This document shows positions 53,646 to 61,697 of a DNA stretch of 64,000 bases, piece by piece. The first letter of the stretch is position 1. Each line of letters starts with the position of its first letter. Under the pieces are notes generated by a model. That model saw nothing but the letters and a program-made list of their open reading frames with translations, made no database searches and was not told the DNA's origin. Position numbers and translations under genes: made by a program. The stretch comes from Ruficoccus amylovorans (GTDB taxonomy: Bacteria; Verrucomicrobiota; Verrucomicrobiia; Opitutales; Cerasicoccaceae), in the NCBI RefSeq assembly GCF_014230085.1, contig NZ_JACHVB010000012.1:434001-498000 (forward strand), in the 5' to 3' direction.

Positions 53646-53972
53646 CAGTCGCGTGAGCTTGGCTTCTGCATCCTGAGTGCCGAGGCTCCTGATTGGGGTC
53701 ACTGGCCATAGATATTCCCAAGATTACTGGGTAAAGGTGTCGCCCGAGAGTCCCCCACTCAGGCCGCGATCTCATCAACGCCATCCTCGGCACTGAAGCC
53801 TTGCTTTAAGCCGATAGGGTGTTCCTTACACCAACCCCAAACCTCGATGAAAACGGTATGACGTCGCACGAAAAGTCGACGCAGGGTTGAACCAAAATCG
53901 TCTTGGCTGGATCCAAGCCGGGAGTCGGGTAAATGGTAAGATAGCTCCAGATAAGCTTTTTCTCACTTTTAC
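53646..53972. other. 327-bp gap before the alpha-mannosidase gene
   Basis: The minus strand has an open frame of about 67 codons with no start codon (53759 to about 53961) reading LELSYHLPDSRLGSSQDDFG and onward. It may be the tail of a lost gene; the family is unrecognised. The promoter of the mannosidase gene must also lie here. Confidence 0.45.
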
Positions 53973-56096
53973 ATGAAGACGGTTCATCTGATTTTCAATG
54001 CTCACTTGGATCCGGTTTGGCTATGGGGCTGGCAGGACGGCGTGGACGAGGCGCTCTCGACGTGCCGGAGCGTATGCTCGCTGCTGGAGGCCAACCCGGA
54101 TGTCGTTTTCACGAGGGGAGAGTCCTGGGTGTATGAGCAAATAGAGCGCCTCGACCAGGTGTTGTTTACACGCATCCGAGCATTGATCAAGCGGGGCCAG
54201 TGGGAACCTGTCGGCGGCTGGTATATCCAGCCGGACTGTAATCTGCCCAGCTGGCGGGCTTTTGAGAAACAGATCGAACTCGGTCGGACGTACTTCGAGC
54301 AGAAACTGAGGGCGTTTCCGCAGATCGCCTACAACGTCGATTCCTTCGGACACGCGGCCACTTTGCCCACGCTGATGAGCCGGGCCGGGCAGAGTCACTA
54401 TATCATGATGCGTCCGCAGGAGCACGAGATGACGCTCCCGGCACGGCTCTTTCGATGGTGCGACGCGGCAACCGACTGCGAAGTGACGACATTCCGTATT
54501 GCCGGGGAGTACTGCACGCCCGAGGGGATCACGAAGGAGTTCATCGAGCGCTCGCTGACGGAGCTCCCCGACGGTGTGGAGCACACGATGTGCTTTGTTG
54601 GCCTCGGCGATCACGGGGGCGGGCCCAGTCAGGCGATGATCGAGTGGTGCCGCGAGCACGCGTTGGCGATTCCTGGCGCACGCTTGGTCTTTTCTTCACC
54701 GAGCCGGTTCTTCGCCGCTGTTGCGGGGCAACGGGAGTTGCTCCCCGTCGTGACGGGCGAGCTACAGTACCACGCGGTCGGCTGCTACAGCGTGATGCAC
54801 GACCTGAAAACGGCGCAGAAGCGAACGGAACTGCGCCTGGAGCAGGCCGAGCAATGTGCCGGATTGTTGCCCGAGGAAAAGGCCGAGGTGGACGTGGCTT
54901 GGCGGCAGGCGTGCTTTCACGCCTTTCACGATACACTGGGCGGTACCTGCATCCCCAGCGCGTACCGGCACGTCCGCAATGAAATTGGCGCGGCCGAGGC
55001 GACGGCGGAGCGAACGATGGCCTACGCGCTTCGGCGCGAGGTGGTCCGGCTGGCTCCCGACCCCTTGCAGCGGCTGGTCATATACCATCCGGGGCCGCGG
55101 GACTGGAGTGGCTGGATGGAGGTTGAGCCCTGGCTGGAGTGGACGCCATGGCAGTCCGGCTGGCGCGTGCTGGATGAGACGGGGGAACCGATGCCTTTTC
55201 AGGAAATTGCCGCCGAGGCCATGCATCAGCGCCAGACGCGTTTGCTGTTTTTCCTGGAAATCGCAGCGGGTGAAATCCGCTGCCTGCGACTGGACCGCTC
55301 TGTGGAGGGGATTCCGGCAGTACTGCCGTCGGCTCAGGGCGCGCCTGCGTTCGCGTGGCGTGCAGGGGCCTTGCCCGGTTTGTCCGGGAGGGCCGGAGAG
55401 CTTACGCTGAATCTGCTTTTGCGGGAGGACTTGACGGATACGTGGTCGCATGGCGCGGATCGGTACGACGGTGATATCCTCGCACAGGCTCATTGGGAAG
55501 ACCCTGTCGCGCTGGAGACGGGCCCCTTGCGGTGGGCCTGGGCGCAGGCCGGGACGCTTGGGGAGCGCTCCACGTTGCGGGCCGAGTGGCGGAGCTACGC
55601 CGGAGAGGAGTCCGTGGTCGAATTGATCCTGCGGGTGCACTGGCACGAGCAGCGGGCGGTGGCCAAGCTGGAGATCGGCGGTTCATCGATATTAACGGCC
55701 CTGCAGGCAGGCATACCCGGCGGTGAACTCCGACGCGAACCGGTGGGACGGGAGTTTCCATTCGCCGACTGGGTCTGCGTGGTACCGACCGCGGGCGAGC
55801 CCTGGGGCGTGGCCAGTCCGGATGTTTTCGCGGCAGACGCGCGTCCCGAGCGCCTGGCGCTGACGCTTCTGCGCGCCTCGGTCATGGCGCACCACGAGCC
55901 CAACCCCGGCACCTCTCCGCGTCGGGAGATCAGCGACCAGGGCGAACACCTCTTCTGCTTTCGCTTCGTCCTGGGAGGGATGATGTCGGGTGATACGCTG
56001 GCCTCCATGGCCCGCGACTATGTGCAACGGCCGCTTGTTGCCACCACGACCGACGGCATGCCCCGGCGTTACCTGCGTGGCGAGGCCGGTTCCTGA
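53973..56096 (+). CDS. alpha-mannosidase (GH38)
   Basis: A 707-residue retaining glycoside hydrolase that removes alpha-linked mannose. The zinc-binding N-terminal motif is NAHLDPVWLWGW, and the nucleophile lies in YNVDSFGHA (Asp123). The conserved QHDxxxGT-type zinc site of the middle domain appears as CFHAFHDTLGGT. Beta-sandwich domains follow. The protein is shorter than eukaryotic lysosomal enzymes but within the bacterial range. No signal peptide: it probably acts in the cytoplasm on imported mannosides. Confidence 0.93.
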   Translation: MKTVHLIFNAHLDPVWLWGWQDGVDEALSTCRSVCSLLEANPDVVFTRGESWVYEQIERLDQVLFTRIRALIKRGQWEPVGGWYIQPDCNLPSWRAFEKQIELGRTYFEQKLRAFPQIAYNVDSFGHAATLPTLMSRAGQSHYIMMRPQEHEMTLPARLFRWCDAATDCEVTTFRIAGEYCTPEGITKEFIERSLTELPDGVEHTMCFVGLGDHGGGPSQAMIEWCREHALAIPGARLVFSSPSRFFAAVAGQRELLPVVTGELQYHAVGCYSVMHDLKTAQKRTELRLEQAEQCAGLLPEEKAEVDVAWRQACFHAFHDTLGGTCIPSAYRHVRNEIGAAEATAERTMAYALRREVVRLAPDPLQRLVIYHPGPRDWSGWMEVEPWLEWTPWQSGWRVLDETGEPMPFQEIAAEAMHQRQTRLLFFLEIAAGEIRCLRLDRSVEGIPAVLPSAQGAPAFAWRAGALPGLSGRAGELTLNLLLREDLTDTWSHGADRYDGDILAQAHWEDPVALETGPLRWAWAQAGTLGERSTLRAEWRSYAGEESVVELILRVHWHEQRAVAKLEIGGSSILTALQAGIPGGELRREPVGREFPFADWVCVVPTAGEPWGVASPDVFAADARPERLALTLLRASVMAHHEPNPGTSPRREISDQGEHLFCFRFVLGGMMSGDTLASMARDYVQRPLVATTTDGMPRRYLRGEAGS

Positions 56097-56125
56097 TTGT
56101 TTATGTATTCAAAAACAGATACACC

Positions 56126-57025
56126 ATGATGATGTTTTTCCTTTTTCGTTCCCTGCCTTTGCTGGGCCTGCTGGTGGCGACCACTGCGCTACCCGTTGGG
56201 AGTGCTGGCGCGGAGGTAGCGGGCACCCCGATTGTTTATAAAACCGTGGACGGGCACGAGTTGAAGCTCTATGCCGTCAAACCCAAAGACTGGCGCGCAA
56301 GCGACGAGCGGCCTGCACTGGTCTTTTACCACGGAGGCGGCTGGGTGGGGGGCGCCCCGAGCGCGTTTAACGAGCAGGCGGAGTATCTGGCCTCGCGCGG
56401 TATGGTCTGCATCCTGCCCGAATACCGACTGCTGGAGACGATGGATCCGCCCGCCATCTGTATCGAAGACGCGAAGTCGGCCTTCCGCTGGGTGCGGGGC
56501 CATGCCGACGAACTGGGGATCAATCCGGCCCGCATCGCCGCCGGGGGCGGATCGGCGGGAGGGCATCTGGCGGCGGCACTGGCGCTGCTGCCGGGGTACG
56601 ACAGCCCGGAGGATGACTTGAGCATATCCTGTCGGCCGGATGCGCTCGTCCTCTACAATCCTGTGCTCGACAACGGCCCGGACGGCTACGGCTACCGCCG
56701 CATCGGTGATCGCTACCCGCAGTTTTCGCCCTTTCACAACGTCCGCTCGGACGCCCCGCCGACGATCATCTTCGTCGGAACGGAGGATAAACTGGTCCCC
56801 GTGGAGATGATCCTCGACTTTGAAAAGCGCATGCAGGAGGCGGGCGTGGAGTGCGAGGCTTTCGTGTACGAGGGGCTGCCGCACAGCGTCTTTCACCGGC
56901 GCTACGCCGGCGACCGCGGTTTTTATTTGTGCTTGAGGGAAACGGACCGGTTCTTCGAGGATTTGGGATGGCTCAAGGGGAAGCCCACGCTGGAAAAGCC
57001 CGCCGGACTCAGGGACCTGGAATAG
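56126..57025 (+). CDS. secreted alpha/beta-hydrolase (esterase/lipase, HSL type)
   Basis: A 299-residue esterase with a signal peptide (FLFRSLPLLGLLVATTALPVGSAGAE). The oxyanion motif is YHGGGWVGG, the nucleophile elbow AGGGSAGG, the acid Asp lies in VGTEDKLVP, and the His in GLPHSVF. Thirty bases separate it from the mannosidase stop, so the two are probably one transcript. It likely de-esterifies a polysaccharide outside the cytoplasm. Confidence 0.9.
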   Translation: MMMFFLFRSLPLLGLLVATTALPVGSAGAEVAGTPIVYKTVDGHELKLYAVKPKDWRASDERPALVFYHGGGWVGGAPSAFNEQAEYLASRGMVCILPEYRLLETMDPPAICIEDAKSAFRWVRGHADELGINPARIAAGGGSAGGHLAAALALLPGYDSPEDDLSISCRPDALVLYNPVLDNGPDGYGYRRIGDRYPQFSPFHNVRSDAPPTIIFVGTEDKLVPVEMILDFEKRMQEAGVECEAFVYEGLPHSVFHRRYAGDRGFYLCLRETDRFFEDLGWLKGKPTLEKPAGLRDLE

Positions 57026-57063
57026 AGCGCTCGTCGTCTGATTTGGAGTCCTGAGCGATCCAC

Positions 57064-58074
57064 TCAGGCGGGAGAAGGGGAGCCTTCGTTCCGGCCTCCC
57101 CGATGCTGGTGCAGATACTGACTGGGCGTGCAGCCGCTGAGTCGGCGAAAGACGCGCCCGAAGTGGCTCTGATCCTGAAACCCAACCTGATAGCAGACCT
57201 GGCTGATGTTGAAGCGTCCGGATTGGAGCAGGCGCCGGGCACAGGCGACGCGCACACGCAGCAGGTACTGGTGAAAGCCCAGTCCCGTCTGCGCCTTGAA
57301 AAGCCGTCCGAGATGGTCCGGATGACAGCCGAGCGAGTCAGCGGCATCGGCCAGCGTGAGCGCCTCCGCGTAGCGGTGCTGGATGAACTCGATGCCGGCC
57401 CGCACCAGCGGGGCGAGCTTGCGTTGTAGGCCCATGAACTGTGAACCGCTGGCACTGGAGTAGGTGAGGATATTCAATCCGCAGGCTTCGATCAGGCGCA
57501 GGCTTAGCTCGCGCACGAGCATGAGCGTGCGCTGGTGATGGCCAAGCTCCTCGACGGTGACGCGCGGCACGGTCTCCAAGATTCGCAGGTAGGGCTCAGG
57601 GGCCTGCCGCAAGCGGCGGCACTGGCGGTAGATGTTGGCCTTGGCTACGACCTCCGTGCCACAGACCACGACCGAGCCGAAGTAAAACACCCCGAGCAAC
57701 CGGCCGTGGCGGGCGAGCGGCTCGGCCAGGTCGGTCAGACCCAGCCGGCACTGCCCGCCGAGCCCTCCGTTCCGCCGCCGCACCCGGCGGTTGACCGCGA
57801 GCTTGTTGCGGATGCAGGCGGCGTGGCCCTCGGCGGTGCTTTTGGCCAGGGTGCAAAAGGCGCAGTCGTGCACGCGGAAGCGCGGCTCCAGCCGCAGGTC
57901 CGGGTGGTCGAGGGTGATGCCCGAGAGGTCTTCGAAGAGGATTTTCAGCCCCGTCCGTTGCGCGGTCAATTCCAGCAACTGATTGAAGACCGAATTGAGG
58001 TCGCCGGGGATGGCGCGTTGCGCGATCCCGTCCGGGAGTGCGGGGAAGCCCGGCCCTGGGCGACGGGCGGTCAT
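57064..58074 (-). CDS. AraC-family regulator with an N-terminal PocR sensory domain
   Basis: A 336-residue regulator. Residues about 25-190 form a PocR domain: FEDLSGITLDHPDLRL, the cysteine cluster CAFCTLAKSTAEGHAAC, and GLTDLAEPLARHGRLLGVFYFG. Residues about 230-325 are the AraC DNA-binding domain, with helix-turn-helix LTLADAADSLGCHPDHLGRLF and ISQVCYQVGFQDQSHFGRVF. PocR domains sense small metabolites such as propanediol derivatives or sugars. Its start overlaps the stop of the upstream GH39-like gene by four bases, so it is transcribed with the hydrolases it probably controls. Confidence 0.92.
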   Translation of the reverse strand: MTARRPGPGFPALPDGIAQRAIPGDLNSVFNQLLELTAQRTGLKILFEDLSGITLDHPDLRLEPRFRVHDCAFCTLAKSTAEGHAACIRNKLAVNRRVRRRNGGLGGQCRLGLTDLAEPLARHGRLLGVFYFGSVVVCGTEVVAKANIYRQCRRLRQAPEPYLRILETVPRVTVEELGHHQRTLMLVRELSLRLIEACGLNILTYSSASGSQFMGLQRKLAPLVRAGIEFIQHRYAEALTLADAADSLGCHPDHLGRLFKAQTGLGFHQYLLRVRVACARRLLQSGRFNISQVCYQVGFQDQSHFGRVFRRLSGCTPSQYLHQHRGGRNEGSPSPA

Positions 58075-59444
58075 TTTGCGGCGGGCGAAGGAGAGGCGTC
58101 CGGGCTGAGGGTGATTTTCAACAGCGCGTCACTCTGCGCCGGCCACTTGAAGGCCACGGTGTGGGAGCCGTCGCTCTCCGGTGTGAGGCTGTGCGTGAGC
58201 GAATGGGTCTCGTCGCCGTAAAAGGCGAGGATCTCAGCGGTGACCGGGCCCCGCAGACCGGAGACGTTGACCTGATAGCGTTTCCATGAGACCTCGGCGG
58301 GATAGTCGCCTGCCACGGGGACGTAGAGGCGGACGGTGTCGCCGTCGCGGCAGGCTACACTGTAGCCTAGGCCGGGCCCCTTCTCGGTTACGCTCAGGCG
58401 TTCGCCCTGGTAATCCTTCCAGAACTTGAACGCCTCGACCACCGGACGGGGTTGACCGTCGGGCGCCCACGGGCAGAAGTCACTCTCCCACCAGCCGATG
58501 CAGAAGTATTGCGCGGCGGCGACATCGCGGGCGGCGAAGAGGCCGAGATTGAGGGCGGTGATCAGGCTCTGCTCGGCGAAGGAGACACCGCGTTGCGTGA
58601 AGTCCTCGTGCATGAGCGCGTTGTATTCGGTGATCAGGATGGGTTTCTCCGTCTGGAGCTGCTCGCGCATGATCGCCCGCATGCGGGCGAGGGCGTCGTC
58701 CACCGCGCCGTTGGCGGGGTTTCCGTAGTAGGTGTGGATGGCGGCAAAGTCCATCACCTCGCCCACGCCGTAGTCGGTGATGAGCGGAGCCCACCACTTG
58801 CGGATGCCTCCGCGCCACGGGTCGGCCATGCCGCCGGTTCCCACGAGGATGGTCGGGTCCACGGCTTTCATCTTGCGCACGGCGGCGTGAAAGAGCTGGG
58901 CGTAGCGTTCGGAGCCGCTGTTCCAGGGCTGCTTGAACCAGAAGGTCGGGCTGTCGGGCTCGTTCCAGATTTCCCAGTAGCGGATGCCGGCCTTGTTTTC
59001 GATATTGGCGTGACGGACGACGGCGGCAGCGTGGTCACTCCAGTCTTCGATGAAAAACTCCCAGTCCTCGGGCTCGGTCGTGCCCTCGCCGAGCATCCAC
59101 GGGGCATAGTTGCTGAGCGTGCACACACCGGTGATGTTGTTCTCCTTGAGCCAGACGAGCCACTGATCGAACTCTTCCCAGTGCCACTGGCCGGGCTCGG
59201 GCTGAATCTTACGGGCGGAGGCATCGCCGGGGCTGGCCTCACGGTTGCTGCTGAGGCCGAGTTCCTCGTAGGCGTCGGTGTGCTGCCGGAAGTCCAGGTA
59301 GCATCCGCCGAAGATGAGGCGGTTGACCGGGGTACCGGGATCCGCGGCGTTTACGCTCAGGGTGATCTCCTGGGCGGCGTTGAGCAGGGGGGCGGAGGCG
59401 CCCAGGGTGAGGGCGCAGCATAAGGCGAGGGAAGGATTTTTCAC
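58071..59444 (-). CDS. secreted GH39-like glycoside hydrolase (clan GH-A)
   Basis: A 457-residue exported retaining hydrolase. After a signal peptide (SLALCCALTLGASAPLLNAAQE), the TIM barrel carries the acid/base Glu162 in YWEIWNEPDSP and the nucleophile Glu273 in ILITEYNAL; a small beta domain follows. The motifs fit GH39 (beta-xylosidase/iduronidase) or related arabinofuranosidase families. GTG 59444 is chosen as start because the signal peptide opens there and an extension upstream would overlap the previous gene. Confidence 0.85.
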   Translation of the reverse strand: MKNPSLALCCALTLGASAPLLNAAQEITLSVNAADPGTPVNRLIFGGCYLDFRQHTDAYEELGLSSNREASPGDASARKIQPEPGQWHWEEFDQWLVWLKENNITGVCTLSNYAPWMLGEGTTEPEDWEFFIEDWSDHAAAVVRHANIENKAGIRYWEIWNEPDSPTFWFKQPWNSGSERYAQLFHAAVRKMKAVDPTILVGTGGMADPWRGGIRKWWAPLITDYGVGEVMDFAAIHTYYGNPANGAVDDALARMRAIMREQLQTEKPILITEYNALMHEDFTQRGVSFAEQSLITALNLGLFAARDVAAAQYFCIGWWESDFCPWAPDGQPRPVVEAFKFWKDYQGERLSVTEKGPGLGYSVACRDGDTVRLYVPVAGDYPAEVSWKRYQVNVSGLRGPVTAEILAFYGDETHSLTHSLTPESDGSHTVAFKWPAQSDALLKITLSPDASPSPAAK

Positions 59445-59464
59445 TGTGGAAACGGATGGGTGGG

Positions 59465-61270
59465 TTATTGCGGGTCGAGTTCGATGTAAAAGACGTTGCG
59501 GCGCAGGGTGGCGGGCACGCGGATAAGGGTGCCCGCCGCGTCGGGGCGGACATCCAGCGCGGGCGGACTCCACTGCAGGTACGAGCGCACCTGCGAGCCG
59601 GTGCCGTTGCGGCCCAGCCAGGCATCGAGGAGCCGGGCGCTGCGGGCGCTCACCCCGGCGGGCAGGATAATCTCCAGATCGTCGCGGGCATGAGTGTCGG
59701 TGGAGTGAACGGCCAGGATGCGCCGCTCCCCGGCGCGCAGGGCGCAGACCGAGACGGGGCCGGATTGACCCGAGCCGAGCGGGCTGAGCGGCCCAAAGCC
59801 CAGGATGTCGTAAAAGGCGTCGAGAGCTTCGCCGTGCGGATACGTCAGACCGCAGTGGCCGTCGCGCCCGGTGATCAGGTGCATGCCGGGCTCACCGTGG
59901 CCGCCCCCGGCGCAGGCGCGGTACAGGTCGTACCAGAAAAGCCGGTAGCGCTCCGGCTCGGCCCCGTGCGTGAGCAGCCAGTACAGCAGGCGCGGGAGCA
60001 GCCGTGGCACGTAATCGGGGGTACGGGTGGTGTTGCCGAACTCGGTCATCCACAACTGGCGGACGCGTCCGTCGCGGACGTAATGCTCGTGCAGGTAGTC
60101 GAAAACGTCTGTTTCGGCGTAGTGGACGGTGAGGATGTCGATGTGTTTCCACAGCTCGTTATAGCCCAGCCAGTCCTCCATGTCGCGGTAGAGGTAGTGC
60201 GAGCGGGAGTCCTCGTGCAGGTTGGCCCAGCCGCCGAAGACTGCCTTGCCGCCGTGCTCGCGGATGATCCGTGAACTGGGGATAAAGACGCGGTCGATGA
60301 ACTCCTCGTGCGACCCGAGCCAGTAGCCCTTACTGTTGGGCTCATTCCAGATCTGCCAGTGTGAGATGTTCCAGGGCGGGCGGCTGTAGCGCTCCACGGT
60401 GGCGCGCACGTAGCGGTAGAAGCGTTCGTAGTCCCGCGGCGGGGCTTTACCCAGGCTGCCGGAGGGGAGGGCGCGTTCCGCCGGGTCGCTGCTGGCCCAG
60501 GGCGTGGTGCGGCCGACACCGGCGATGACGTTCAAGCCAAAGCGTTGCACTGCTTCCAACTCGTGGTCGCTGCGGCTGAACTCGAACCGCCCGTCCTCGG
60601 GCTCGATCGCGCTCCAGACAAAGCTGCCGTTGCGCACCCAGCCGATGCGCCAGCGCTCGTAAATCCAGCGCAGTTCCTCGGCGTAATAGCCGTGGGTGTT
60701 GAATCCCATCAACTCGTCGAGCGAAGGCTGCCAGGCGGCGGCAGTGGCGGAGGCCTGAAGGGCGACGCGCACCGGTTCGGAAACGGGGGCCGTGAGGGGA
60801 GCGAGCGCGACGCGGATGTCGTCGAGGATCAGGCGTATCCGGCCGCGCAGGCCGAGGGTCAGCCAGAGCGGGCCGCAGGTGCGTACCGGCAGTTCGGCGG
60901 TCAGGTAACCGCCGGGCGTGTGCGCATCCCAGCTGTGCTCGGCGTGGATGTCGTTCCCGTCCGGGCCCGTCAGACGGGCATAGAAGCCCGCCCCCGGAAA
61001 GTACTGCGGGATGCGCTGGAGCAGGCACAGGCCGAGCGTTTCTCCGGCCATCGTTGTTCCCAGCGGCAACCGCAGAAAATCCCGTTCCCCATCCGCTTCG
61101 GGGGCGGGCAGGGTATCGGCCAGCAGGCTGGCGTTGCCGCAGAGAATGTACTTGCCGATGGTGCGATTGAGGTGGGCGGTGTCCGTGTCCATCCAGGCTT
61201 GCGGTGGAAGACCTTCGTTGGCCCGCCAGTGCAGGCTGCAGAGGGGCAGGGGGGGAGCGGGGTCGTGCAT
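59465..61270 (-). CDS. clan GH-A glycoside hydrolase (GH39-like), leaderless
   Basis: A 601-residue retaining hydrolase. The N-terminal 190 residues form beta-sandwich strands resembling a carbohydrate-binding module (WLTLGLRGRIRLILDDIRV). The TIM barrel has the acid/base Glu310 in HWQIWNEPNSKG and the nucleophile Glu410 in LWMTEFGNTTR. A C-terminal beta domain ends the protein. Its substrate could be a xyloside, arabinoside or glucuronide. No signal peptide is seen, in contrast to its downstream partner, so one enzyme acts outside and one inside. It is first in a three-gene operon with the AraC-PocR regulator. Confidence 0.85.
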   Translation of the reverse strand: MHDPAPPLPLCSLHWRANEGLPPQAWMDTDTAHLNRTIGKYILCGNASLLADTLPAPEADGERDFLRLPLGTTMAGETLGLCLLQRIPQYFPGAGFYARLTGPDGNDIHAEHSWDAHTPGGYLTAELPVRTCGPLWLTLGLRGRIRLILDDIRVALAPLTAPVSEPVRVALQASATAAAWQPSLDELMGFNTHGYYAEELRWIYERWRIGWVRNGSFVWSAIEPEDGRFEFSRSDHELEAVQRFGLNVIAGVGRTTPWASSDPAERALPSGSLGKAPPRDYERFYRYVRATVERYSRPPWNISHWQIWNEPNSKGYWLGSHEEFIDRVFIPSSRIIREHGGKAVFGGWANLHEDSRSHYLYRDMEDWLGYNELWKHIDILTVHYAETDVFDYLHEHYVRDGRVRQLWMTEFGNTTRTPDYVPRLLPRLLYWLLTHGAEPERYRLFWYDLYRACAGGGHGEPGMHLITGRDGHCGLTYPHGEALDAFYDILGFGPLSPLGSGQSGPVSVCALRAGERRILAVHSTDTHARDDLEIILPAGVSARSARLLDAWLGRNGTGSQVRSYLQWSPPALDVRPDAAGTLIRVPATLRRNVFYIELDPQ

Positions 61271-61697
61271 GGGGACTATTCTAGCTTTCCCATGCGTCCG
61301 TCCGCTAGTCGATTTCCGTCTAGAAACTGGTCTAAAACCGACATGACGCTTGCTCGCCGCCTGCTGTTCTCCCGGCTCGGAGAGCTTATCTCCCGTGGGC
61401 TGAACCCGAATTGGTATAAAGCGCCCTTCGATTCTGGCGATTCATACACCAGATGAAGACTAAATGCGGGTTGATTATGGACTAGCTGACGGGCACATCC
61501 GACCGCTATGATATGGCCCGTCTCCCATACCCTCTTTTATCTCCCGATACCGCCTGTTTCGAAGGCACAACCCCCTTTTTGCTTGTGAACATTGGCTTTC
61601 TCGTCGCCCTGCCCGATGTCGCGCCGCGAAGCGTCGCTTTACCCACTATCGATTGCGGCTCGGCGATGGCTAACTTCTCAACCGCCAACCGCCTGTG
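61271..61697. other. 427-bp divergent intergenic region
   Basis: Holds the promoter of the hydrolase operon, with the direct repeat described separately, and probably that of the PilX-like gene. An inverted repeat GACGGGC/GCCCGTC lies at 61488-61522. A 61-codon frame at 61513-61698 touches the next start but looks like nothing known. Confidence 0.55.
61318..61340. promoter_or_regulatory. direct repeat, candidate AraC-type operator
   Basis: GTCTAGAAACTG and GTCTAAAACCG are adjacent direct repeats about 50 bases upstream of the hydrolase operon. AraC proteins bind tandem direct half-sites, though usually spaced about 21 bases apart, so this is only a candidate. Confidence 0.4.

Noticed and set aside
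58452-60274. Two long plus-strand frames (323 and 272 codons) opposite the GH genes
   Set aside because: Opposite strand carries clear catalytic motifs; these frames are Gly/Ala/Val-rich shadows.
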